64,000 nt of DNA from Hydrogenimonas cancrithermarum (GTDB lineage Bacteria > Campylobacterota > Campylobacteria > Campylobacterales > Hydrogenimonadaceae), in the NCBI RefSeq assembly GCF_030296055.1, contig NZ_AP027370.1:2175001-2239000 (forward strand), written 5' to 3'. Under the pieces are notes generated by a model. It saw only the letters and a list, made by a program, of their open reading frames with translations, did not search any database and was not told the DNA's origin. The position numbers were made by a program, and so were the translations under genes. Shown piece after piece: positions 18,990 to 26,998 of this stretch. Each line of letters opens with the position of its first letter. Positions within the stretch are counted from its first letter, which is position 1.

Positions 18990-19757
18990 TTAAGCGACTT
19001 GTGAATATTCTACCTTCAAATCGCTTATGGCTTGTTTGAGACGGTTTAGATACGCTCTGACGATCTGTGGATCTCGACCACTTTTCATATAGGTATTGAA
19101 GTCCACGAGAAGCTCGGCGACACCGCCGTTCCCGATATTCAGTGCGGCACCTTTCACCCCATGGGTGATATGTTCGATCTCTTCGAAGGCGTTCTCCTTC
19201 ATCGACTCCTCGATCTGGTTGACGGCATCTTCGAGCTGATGGATCAGTTCTATGACGAACTCGTCCGCTTCTTCGGGACTCAAACCCATTCCTTCGACAA
19301 GACGGGCATGGCTGAAACTTCCATAGCCTCTCTTTTCTATCTCCTCGATCAGCTTACGCTCCATTTCGGATGAAACGTTTTCCTCTATTTCGCAGGGTTC
19401 AGCGAGTTTTATGACAGGTGACGTCGTGGCGGAGGAAACATCTCTGTTCCCGCTTGGAGTCTCTTCTGACTTATCAGTCTGTACAAGTGGTTCGATTCTT
19501 CGGGGACCTCGTCGCTCCCTACTCTCTTGTCTCGCTGTTTCGGATCGCTCGATCTCCTGTGGCATCTTTTCTGTCGGAAAATTTTTCGGTTCCGCGACCC
19601 TCTTTTCTTCATCTTCCCGAAGCTCCCGTTGTGACTGTTTCAGATAGAGATCGAATGATTTGTCACCATGGCGGTGCTCTTTGAGAATGACGACAAGTAG
19701 GCCGATCACGATCATCAGCATGAGCGCAATGGCACCGAACATAATGATATCCAGCAT
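18990..19757 (-). CDS. membrane-anchored HPt-domain protein
   Basis: 255 residues: one N-terminal membrane span (about 4-25), a charged low-complexity linker (about 30-125), then a helical C-terminal domain. The last 85 residues look like a histidine phosphotransfer (HPt) domain, with EHITHGVKGAALNIG (near 200) matching the H-x-x-K-G pattern around the phosphorylated His. It would relay phosphate between a hybrid kinase and a response regulator at the inner membrane; no partner is encoded nearby. It lies 12 bases upstream of aroK on the same strand. The HPt call is from the motif only. Confidence 0.75.
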   Translation of the reverse strand: MLDIIMFGAIALMLMIVIGLLVVILKEHRHGDKSFDLYLKQSQRELREDEEKRVAEPKNFPTEKMPQEIERSETARQESRERRGPRRIEPLVQTDKSEETPSGNRDVSSATTSPVIKLAEPCEIEENVSSEMERKLIEEIEKRGYGSFSHARLVEGMGLSPEEADEFVIELIHQLEDAVNQIEESMKENAFEEIEHITHGVKGAALNIGNGGVAELLVDFNTYMKSGRDPQIVRAYLNRLKQAISDLKVEYSQVA

Positions 19758-19905
19758 CTTTTATCCTTTTGGAATGGACTCTTTAAACCAGATCGGTCAA
19801 TTTTGGAAAAAACTTAAATATTTATAGCGCTTGGATTTTCACGGCACCCTTTTTAGCCCGTTCTAAATGGTAATAGGATAAACTCTATCAATCTAAGGAG
19901 AGTGT

Positions 19906-22900
19906 ATGAAACCGCGATTTACCCATCTGCATCTGCATACCGAATATTCGCTGCTCGACGGCGCGAACAAGATTTCGAAACTTGCCGGCCGCCTCAAAGA
20001 GCTTGGCATGGATTCGGTCGCCATCACCGATCACGGCAACATGTTCGGCGCGATCGATTTTTACCAGCAGATGAAACGTGAGGGCATCAAGCCGATCATC
20101 GGAATGGAAGCGTATCTTCACAACCAAGAAGATCTCGGTGACAAAAGTACCCGTCAGCGCTTCCACCTTTGCCTCTACGCCAAAAACGAAATCGGTTACA
20201 AAAATCTGATGTACCTCAGTTCACAGGCTTACATCAACGGTTTCTACTACTATCCGCGTATCAACAAAAAACTGTTGCGTGAACACAGCGAGGGGTTGAT
20301 TTGCTCTTCGGCCTGCCTGCAGGGTGAAGTGAACTGGCACATGAACCTGAGCGAGCGAAACGTCAAATTCGGCGCGCAGGGGTACGAGCGGGCCAAAGAG
20401 GTCGCGCTGGAGTATAAAGAGATTTTCGGCGATGACTTCTACCTCGAGCTGATGCGCCACGGCATCGGTGACCAGCATGCGATCGACGAACAGGTCCTCA
20501 AGCTGAGTCTCGAGACCGGCATCAAGATCGTCGCGACCAACGACACCCACTATCTCTATCCGGATGATGCCGAAGCACACGAAGCCTTTATGTGTATCGC
20601 GATGAACAAACTCTACGACGATCCAAACCGCCTGCGCCATTCGGTACACGAGTTCTACCTCAAATCGCCCGAAGAGATGGCCGCGCTCTATGCCGATATC
20701 CCCGAAGCGCTTGAGCATACGCAGGAGATCGCCGACAAGTGTGATCTGGAGCTCGACCTTGGCAACCCGACACCGCCGAACTTCAAATTCGCCCGAGAAT
20801 ACGCCGCCAAAGTCGGTTTCGAAGTGCCTGAACCCGATGTGGAAAACAGTTTCGCCAATGACGAGGCGCTCTTCGTTCTCGAGTGCAGAAAAGGGCTCGA
20901 GGAGCGTTTGAAGTTTGTCGATCCCTCGAAACACGAGGCGTATAGGGAACGTCTCGAGACCGAGATGAAGATTATCAACCAGATGAAATTTCCCGGTTAC
21001 ATGCTAATCGTCTGGGACTTCGTCCGGGAAGCCAAAGAACGCGGAATTCCGGTGGGACCGGGGCGGGGGTCGGCTGCGGGCAGCCTCGTCGCCTACTCGC
21101 TGGGGATTACCAATATCGATCCGATGAAGTATGACCTGCTCTTCGAACGATTCCTCAACCCCGAGCGCGTCAGCATGCCCGATATCGATATGGACTTCTG
21201 TCAGGCAAGACGCGGGGAGATCATCGATTACGTTGTCGAGAAGTACGGCCGCTACAACGTGGCCCAGGTCATCACTTTCGGTTCGCTGCTGGCCAAGGGT
21301 GTCATCCGCGACGTTGCGCGCGTGCTCGGCGTCAGCTATGCCGAGGCGGACAAGATGGCGAAACTGATTCCCGACGAACTCGGGATCACGCTTAACGGAA
21401 AGGGGAAAGAGGGGACGGAAGGGTTCAAGCCGGGTGCCTATCAAAAAGAGCCCAAACTGCGCGAGTTGATCGAAAGCAACCCGACCGCCGCACGCGTCTG
21501 GAAATTTGCGCTCTCCCTCGAAGGGCTCAAGAGAAATGCCGGCATGCACGCCGCGGGCGTCGTTATCTCCAACGAAGAGTTGTGGCACAAGACGCCGCTC
21601 TACAAACCTTCGGGCGAAGAGACGCTGGTTACGCAATACTCGCTCAACTTTCTCGAAGATGTCGACCTGATCAAGTTCGACTTCCTCGGCCTCAAGACAT
21701 TGACCGTCATCGACAATGCCGTCAAACTGGTAAAAAAACGTCATAACGTCGATGTCGACCTCGACAACATGCCGATGGACGACCCGAAAGTGTTCGAGAC
21801 GATTCAAAGCGGCGAAACGGTCGGAATGTTCCAGATCGAATCGGGCGGGATGCAGCAGCTCAACTCCAAGCTAAAACCGGGCAACTTCGAAGACCTCGTC
21901 GCGGTACTGGCCCTCTATCGTCCGGGTCCGATGGAGTCGGGTATGCTGGACGATTTTATCGAACGTAAGCACGGGCGGCAGGAGATCACCTACATGTTCC
22001 CGCAGCTCGAGGAGATTCTCAAACCCACCTACGGCGTCATCGTCTACCAGGAACAGGTCATGCAGATCGTCCAGACGATCGGTGGCTTCAGCCTCGGCAA
22101 AGCGGATATCGTCCGCCGTGCGATGGGTAAGAAGAAATTCGACCTGATGCAAAAATATAAAGAGGAGTTTGCGCAGGGTGCGAAAGCGCAGGGGCTCGAC
22201 TACGACAAGGCAGCGGAACTTTTCGACCTGATCGAAAAGTTCGCCGGCTACGGTTTCAACAAGTCCCACTCGGCCGCCTATGCGATGGTCACCTACCAGA
22301 CGGCGTGGCTCAAAACGCACTACCCGGCCGAATTTATGGCTGCACTGCTGACGAGCGAAAAGGACAACACCGACAAGGTCGTCAAATACATCGATGAGGT
22401 GAAACGGCTGGGAATCAAGCTTCTGGCTCCCGACATCAACCGTTCGGCACTCGAGTTCACGCCGGACAGCGACGATGCGGAGGGGAATGAAGTGATTCTC
22501 TTCGGGCTCGGTGCCATCAAGGGGGTCGGAGATGCGGCGGTCCATGCCATTCTTACCGCCAGGGAGGAGGGGCCTTTCACGTCGCTCGACGACTTCGTCT
22601 CGCGCATCGATACGCAGAAGGTCAACAAGAAGGTGATCGAATCGATGATCAAGGCGGGAGCGCTCGACGGGTTCGGTTACAGCCGCCGTGCGTTGTTGGA
22701 GTCGATCGATGCGATTATCGAAGCGATGCACGAGTCGGCGAGGGCGCAGCAGATGGCGGTCGGTTCGCTCTTCGGCGACGACGAGGAGATGGTCAATATC
22801 AAGGTCGATATCGTCCCAATGGAGGAGTATGACCAAAAAGCGATACTCGAGCTCGAAAAAGAGTCGCTGGGATTCTACGTTTCAGGCCATCCGCTTGACC

Positions 22901-23475
22901 GGTTCCGCGAAGAGTTGGCCAAGATCGACTACACGCTCTCCTCCGACATGGACCAGATCGCCGACGGATCGAGTGCGCTTCTGATCGGAAAAGTCGAGGA
23001 GGTGACGACGAAGATCAGCAAGAAGGGGAACAAATTCGGTATCGCCAATGTGATGGATTTTCACGGCAACATCGAAATCACCCTCTTCGAGCGGCAGCTG
23101 GAGCAGCTGGAAAAAATGGATCTGGACGAGCCGATCGGCTTCAAAGTTTCCATTACACGTGATGGCGATTTTACCAGGATGCGTGTTCACAAGATCATGG
23201 AGCTTAAAGCGTGCAAGAGGGAGAAAGTCGAGACCCGAATGCTCGAAAAACCGGAGGAGCCGATGGTCATCCGTCTCAACCTCGACCATGAGAAGATGCG
23301 AATCCTCGAAGAGATTTACCGGTTGGCACAGAGCCATCCCGGGCGCAAACCGCTGCGCCTTCTGCTCTGCTCGAAACTTCAGGAAGTCGAGATCGAGTCT
23401 TCTATCTATGTCAATGAACAGATGGAAGCGCAGTTGCGGCAGATGGGAGAGGTCGAGATACTCGCTTCAGCCTGA
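19906..23475 (+). CDS. dnaE: DNA polymerase III alpha subunit
   Basis: Replicative polymerase catalytic subunit, 1189 residues. An N-terminal PHP domain (FTHLHLHTEYSLLDGANKI, about 4-22; AITDHGNMFG near 40) is followed by the polymerase core. The metal-binding aspartates are in MPDIDMDFCQARRGEIIDYV (near 425), with PGRGSAAGSLVAYSLGI near 385. A helix-hairpin-helix region is near 870-910 (GLGAIKGVGDAAV), and an OB fold lies near 1010-1090. AAGGAGAG precedes the ATG. The 3' end overlaps the convergent flgS by 9 bases. Its codon use is the most GC-rich in the window. Confidence 0.97.
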   Translation: MKPRFTHLHLHTEYSLLDGANKISKLAGRLKELGMDSVAITDHGNMFGAIDFYQQMKREGIKPIIGMEAYLHNQEDLGDKSTRQRFHLCLYAKNEIGYKNLMYLSSQAYINGFYYYPRINKKLLREHSEGLICSSACLQGEVNWHMNLSERNVKFGAQGYERAKEVALEYKEIFGDDFYLELMRHGIGDQHAIDEQVLKLSLETGIKIVATNDTHYLYPDDAEAHEAFMCIAMNKLYDDPNRLRHSVHEFYLKSPEEMAALYADIPEALEHTQEIADKCDLELDLGNPTPPNFKFAREYAAKVGFEVPEPDVENSFANDEALFVLECRKGLEERLKFVDPSKHEAYRERLETEMKIINQMKFPGYMLIVWDFVREAKERGIPVGPGRGSAAGSLVAYSLGITNIDPMKYDLLFERFLNPERVSMPDIDMDFCQARRGEIIDYVVEKYGRYNVAQVITFGSLLAKGVIRDVARVLGVSYAEADKMAKLIPDELGITLNGKGKEGTEGFKPGAYQKEPKLRELIESNPTAARVWKFALSLEGLKRNAGMHAAGVVISNEELWHKTPLYKPSGEETLVTQYSLNFLEDVDLIKFDFLGLKTLTVIDNAVKLVKKRHNVDVDLDNMPMDDPKVFETIQSGETVGMFQIESGGMQQLNSKLKPGNFEDLVAVLALYRPGPMESGMLDDFIERKHGRQEITYMFPQLEEILKPTYGVIVYQEQVMQIVQTIGGFSLGKADIVRRAMGKKKFDLMQKYKEEFAQGAKAQGLDYDKAAELFDLIEKFAGYGFNKSHSAAYAMVTYQTAWLKTHYPAEFMAALLTSEKDNTDKVVKYIDEVKRLGIKLLAPDINRSALEFTPDSDDAEGNEVILFGLGAIKGVGDAAVHAILTAREEGPFTSLDDFVSRIDTQKVNKKVIESMIKAGALDGFGYSRRALLESIDAIIEAMHESARAQQMAVGSLFGDDEEMVNIKVDIVPMEEYDQKAILELEKESLGFYVSGHPLDRFREELAKIDYTLSSDMDQIADGSSALLIGKVEEVTTKISKKGNKFGIANVMDFHGNIEITLFERQLEQLEKMDLDEPIGFKVSITRDGDFTRMRVHKIMELKACKREKVETRMLEKPEEPMVIRLNLDHEKMRILEEIYRLAQSHPGRKPLRLLLCSKLQEVEIESSIYVNEQMEAQLRQMGEVEILASA

Positions 23476-24492
23476 AGCCGGAAGAAACAGCCTGAACTGT
23501 TTCGGTGCGCTCTGCACTTCGACTCTCCCGCCGTGCGCTTCGACAATCTGTCTCGCGAGAACGAGCCCAAGGCCGTTCCCTTTCGTTTTTGTGGTCTGGA
23601 ACGCTTCAAAGAGGTTTTCCGGATTCTCGAGCGGTATACCGCTGTCTTCGATCGTGAATACCATGTGCGCTTCGTCTTCCTCCGTTTTGATCCACACACT
23701 CCCTTCATCTTCATCGCTCTCCTCGATCGCATCGATGGCATTGAAAAGAAGGTTTTGCAGTGCCAGTGACAAAAGGCCAAGATCGCCCTCGATCGTATGG
23801 TCGGAGAGGTCGAAATGGAAATGTATCTCTTTGGTGTAACTGTAGGATGCGATTGCGGCACGGCACTCCTGTTCGAGTCGATCGAGTGTAATTCTGCTCA
23901 GATTCGGCTGGACCCCTTTCGAATACATCAGTGTCGTCTTGATGATCCGCTCGACACGAAAGAGCGAACGTCGAATCTCGTCGACAATCGGCTGGTTTTT
24001 GGGAACGACCCGTTTTGCCAGTGACGAAACGAGCAGGGCGATGGAACCGATGGGATTTCGGATCTCATGGGCCAGGTGTGCTGCCATTTGCCCCATCGAA
24101 GCAAGCCGCTCTTTTCGTTTCTGCTCGGTGATATCGGTAGCGCTGATAATCGTTTTCGCTTCGTTGTGAGTCGATTTGACCAGGAAGTGGCGTCCGTCGA
24201 ATGCGACTTCCGTCTCTTTGATCTGTGGCGGGAGCATTTGAAGCAGCCCCTCCAGCGATTCCGCTTCACTGTTCTGCAAAAAGACGGAACCATCTTCGTT
24301 TATGACCCACAAAGCGTTCGGCAGCGCCTCGATGATCTGTTTGATGAGGCTTTGCAGCTGATTGTAGGAGCTGGTGAGCGTGATATACTCTTTTTCGACA
24401 CTGTAGGTCTGCTCGATCAGGTTTTCGAGTTGTGACAAAAGTGTCTGTTTCTCATCCTCTTTCATGGAAGCGGGGAGTTTGAACTCGTTCAT
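23467..24492 (-). CDS. flgS: NtrB-like histidine kinase, probable flagellar regulator FlgS
   Basis: 341 residues with no membrane segment, so a soluble sensor kinase. The N-terminal part (about 1-60) is coiled coil, then comes a PAS-like region (IEALPNALWVINEDGSVFLQN, near 58). The H-box MAAHLAHEIRNPIGSIALL is near residue 143, the N-box LLFNAIDAI near 255, and the G-boxes IEDSGIPLE and KGNGLGLVLARQIVEAHGG follow. Size, layout and motifs fit FlgS, which with FlgR activates sigma-54 flagellar genes in Campylobacterota; no flagellar gene lies nearby to confirm it. The start overlaps the stop of the next minus-strand gene. Confidence 0.8.
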   Translation of the reverse strand: MNEFKLPASMKEDEKQTLLSQLENLIEQTYSVEKEYITLTSSYNQLQSLIKQIIEALPNALWVINEDGSVFLQNSEAESLEGLLQMLPPQIKETEVAFDGRHFLVKSTHNEAKTIISATDITEQKRKERLASMGQMAAHLAHEIRNPIGSIALLVSSLAKRVVPKNQPIVDEIRRSLFRVERIIKTTLMYSKGVQPNLSRITLDRLEQECRAAIASYSYTKEIHFHFDLSDHTIEGDLGLLSLALQNLLFNAIDAIEESDEDEGSVWIKTEEDEAHMVFTIEDSGIPLENPENLFEAFQTTKTKGNGLGLVLARQIVEAHGGRVEVQSAPKQFRLFLPASG

Positions 24493-25379
24493 GCCAGGAG
24501 TCTTTCGAAATCACTGAGATCGAAACACAAAAGCGAGGGATCGTTGGAGCTTTTGAGCTCCTTGCTGAAACCGCTTTTGGAAAAGAGTGCGAAGTAGTCG
24601 GGTGCCAGGCCCGATTTTTCACATTTTGATTTGAGTTTGCTGACGAGGCTTTTGCATATTTTGTGCCCTTTCCATTTGCACTCACCGATAATCATGCGGT
24701 TGGCTTCGGTTTTCGCAAGCAGGTCGAACTCGTTGTGTCGGTCCCAATAAGTCCCCTTTTCGGACACAGGATCCATCTTCTCGAAGGTTTGTTTAATGAG
24801 TGCATTGGAAAGTTCTTCGAAGGTAAAACTGACATAACGGTCGAAAGATATTTCGAGTGACTCGAAAAAGAGGTCGAATTCACCCTGTTCGATCTCCGCT
24901 GCATGAGGCTCGACGAACGTGTACCAGAAGCGGTAGAATGGATGGGTGAACTTGATCTTCGCCTGAACGACGTAGCGGCGCTCCTCTTTTCTCTTTTTCC
25001 GGCCCGGCGTTACGGTGGAAGGTTTTTCTCTCGAGAGCTCTTTGTGAAGCATTCCGATCTGTCGAAGCGATTGATAGGTCGCCATCCCCTCCGCTCTCGC
25101 CAAGCGGGCACGTCTGAAAACATTGATCGTTTTACCGTCCGAGACGGCAACGGCACGAAGCATCCTGCGGCTTTCGTTTTCATGGCTCGCCGGGGGAAGG
25201 ATTTTTCTCTTCAAAAAGTGGTAGCGATCGAGGATGTTGGATCGGATCGATTGGTGCAGTGTATCGCTGAAATTGAGCGATACATGTTTTTCAAGGCCGC
25301 CGAAAACGGCATAATATTCGATCAATTGTTCAATTTCAAGGTGGGGAAAGTGTTGATGGAAATAGCGGAACTTTTCTAT
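24489..25379 (-). CDS. DUF234-type nuclease-like protein, start unusual
   Basis: About 296 residues. A helical N-terminal half (LEIEQLIEYYAVFGGLEKHVSL) leads to a C-terminal domain with EFDLLAKTEANRMIIGECKWK near residue 225; the D...E-x-K spacing is that of the PD-(D/E)XK nuclease fold seen in DUF234 proteins. Target and role are unknown. No ATG/GTG/TTG fits the expected N-terminus. A strong ribosome site (AGAAGGAAGAG) lies just upstream of an ATA at 25379, where homologues as I recall them begin. Canonical alternatives are ATG 25487, without a ribosome site and inside the divergent gene, and TTG 25325, which removes conserved residues. The stop overlaps flgS. Confidence 0.65.
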   Translation of the reverse strand: MEKFRYFHQHFPHLEIEQLIEYYAVFGGLEKHVSLNFSDTLHQSIRSNILDRYHFLKRKILPPASHENESRRMLRAVAVSDGKTINVFRRARLARAEGMATYQSLRQIGMLHKELSREKPSTVTPGRKKRKEERRYVVQAKIKFTHPFYRFWYTFVEPHAAEIEQGEFDLFFESLEISFDRYVSFTFEELSNALIKQTFEKMDPVSEKGTYWDRHNEFDLLAKTEANRMIIGECKWKGHKICKSLVSKLKSKCEKSGLAPDYFALFSKSGFSKELKSSNDPSLLCFDLSDFERLLA

Positions 25380-25469
25380 TTTTTCTCTTCCTTCTCGTGA
25401 ACTTTCGAATAACCGAAAAAGGTTCAGTGAAATAATTATAACGTAAATTTGTAACCTTTCCGTGGTAAA

Positions 25470-26963
25470 ATGAACGACATGAAACATTATGAGATCGAAC
25501 GAAGATTTTTGCTTTACCCCTGCTCCATGAAAAGATTTCTCAAGAAAGAGGGATTTCACTGGAAGTCGATCAGGATCAGACAGTTTTATCTTGTGTCCGA
25601 TGGGAACGAAATGGTGCGCTACCGTCAATATGGAGAGCGTTATATCAAAACTGTCAAACACGGATCCGGGATGGTCAGGAAAGAGTTCGAAACAGAGATT
25701 TCCAAAGATGAATTTGAAAAAGCGGAGCGTCAGAACCGTTGCGGCGTCATCGAAAAGACCCGGCGGATTGTCGAGTTCGAAGGAAGAGTTTTCGAGGTCG
25801 ACAGTTTCAAAAAGAGATTGAAGGGGTTGAACCTGCTTGAAGTGGAATTCGAAGATGAATCGGAAGCGAACGCATTCCGACTGCCCGACCCTTTTGGAAA
25901 AATCGTGGTCGATGAAGTGACTGAAAAGAGAGCCTTTTCCAATGGGGCGCTGTCGCGTTCGATGCAAATTCCTTCCATCGAGACCCCTTTGCCTTCGCTG
26001 TTGGCACAGATCGAGCGTAGGGAAGATTTCCTGAAAGCTTCCACCACCATATCGTTCGGGCCCTACGAGAGCGGTGCCCATGCCGTAAAAACGGTGTTTT
26101 ATACACTTTTAAAAACGGTGGAAGCCAACCGGGATGCCATTCTCGCGGGAGATAGTGATCCCGAGAGGCTGCATCAGCTGCGTGTCGCGATGCGCAAACT
26201 CAGAGCCCTTTTGTCGCAGATGAAACCGCTTTTCAATCCGATATGGTGCGACGAGCGGAGGCAGAAACTCGCTACGCTTATGCGTAAAACTTCCATGCGG
26301 CGTGACATCGATGTCTATCTCGAAGCGATCCCCAATTACAAAGCGATGCTCCCAAAACATCTGCGTAAAGGTCTGGATGCATTGGAACGCTATCTTGTCG
26401 AGAGTGCGGAAGAGAGCGGACGTGAACTTGTCGATTTTTTGCAGAGCCCCGATTTCAACGGGGAGATCGATACGCTTTTCGATTTTTGCCGTCATGATGA
26501 TGATGGAGCGCTTACCGTCCGCAGCAGAGGTCCCGTTATCATCGAACTCAAACGGGTATTGTTCAAACGCTATAGACGTATTTTGAAAAAAGGGCATGCC
26601 CTTGACGATTCATCGCCTGCACAGGCCTACCATCTTCTGCGTATCGACGTGAAGAAACTTCGCTATATGATGGAGTTCTTCGCGTCGGTTTTCGACCATG
26701 ATGCCTATGTGACGATGCTCAAACGTCTCAAGAGCATCCAGTCCGTTTTGGGAGAGCACCAGGATCTGGAAGTGCAGCGCCAGCATCTCAAAGCATTGGG
26801 CAGGCTGCCGCAGCTGCATAACGACAAAACGATTGCCGCTCTCGAAGCGTTGCGCAAAGAGATGGCACGGCTCGAAGAACGAAAACGCCATGAGTTCAGA
26901 GAAGTGTTCAAGGCGTTCGCCCACACTGAAGAGCTTTTTCAGAGAATGATTTGCAAATTTTAA
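25470..26963 (+). CDS. CYTH-CHAD domain protein (triphosphatase/polyphosphate-binding type)
   Basis: 497 residues. The N-terminal CYTH domain (about 1-160) starts with YEIERRFLL, the E-x-E-x-K/R-type metal/triphosphate tunnel signature, and continues with basic and acidic alternating strands (VRYRQYGERYIKTVKHG, LEVEFEDESEA). The C-terminal CHAD domain (about 205-490) is helical with conserved His and basic residues (RLHQLRVAMRKLRALLSQMKPL, LLRIDVKKLRYMMEFF). CYTH enzymes act on triphosphates; CHAD domains bind polyphosphate. The substrate here is not known. Start could also be ATG 25479; neither has a strong ribosome site. Confidence 0.88.
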   Translation: MNDMKHYEIERRFLLYPCSMKRFLKKEGFHWKSIRIRQFYLVSDGNEMVRYRQYGERYIKTVKHGSGMVRKEFETEISKDEFEKAERQNRCGVIEKTRRIVEFEGRVFEVDSFKKRLKGLNLLEVEFEDESEANAFRLPDPFGKIVVDEVTEKRAFSNGALSRSMQIPSIETPLPSLLAQIERREDFLKASTTISFGPYESGAHAVKTVFYTLLKTVEANRDAILAGDSDPERLHQLRVAMRKLRALLSQMKPLFNPIWCDERRQKLATLMRKTSMRRDIDVYLEAIPNYKAMLPKHLRKGLDALERYLVESAEESGRELVDFLQSPDFNGEIDTLFDFCRHDDDGALTVRSRGPVIIELKRVLFKRYRRILKKGHALDDSSPAQAYHLLRIDVKKLRYMMEFFASVFDHDAYVTMLKRLKSIQSVLGEHQDLEVQRQHLKALGRLPQLHNDKTIAALEALRKEMARLEERKRHEFREVFKAFAHTEELFQRMICKF

Positions 26964-26998
26964 ACTGTGCAATACCAGTTATATTATAAAGGAGAACG

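Noticed and set aside
18457-18993. 178-codon plus-strand frame opposite aroK
   Set aside because: Antisense of aroK, whose kinase motifs are clear.
21871-22836. Open frame of 321 codons on the minus strand opposite dnaE
   Set aside because: It mirrors GC-rich dnaE codons; low-complexity Arg/Asp/His translation, no ribosome site and no known domain.
25488-26081. Upstream extension of the DUF234-type minus frame
   Set aside because: It runs through the CYTH domain of the divergent gene in antisense; the family's N-terminus lies near 25379.
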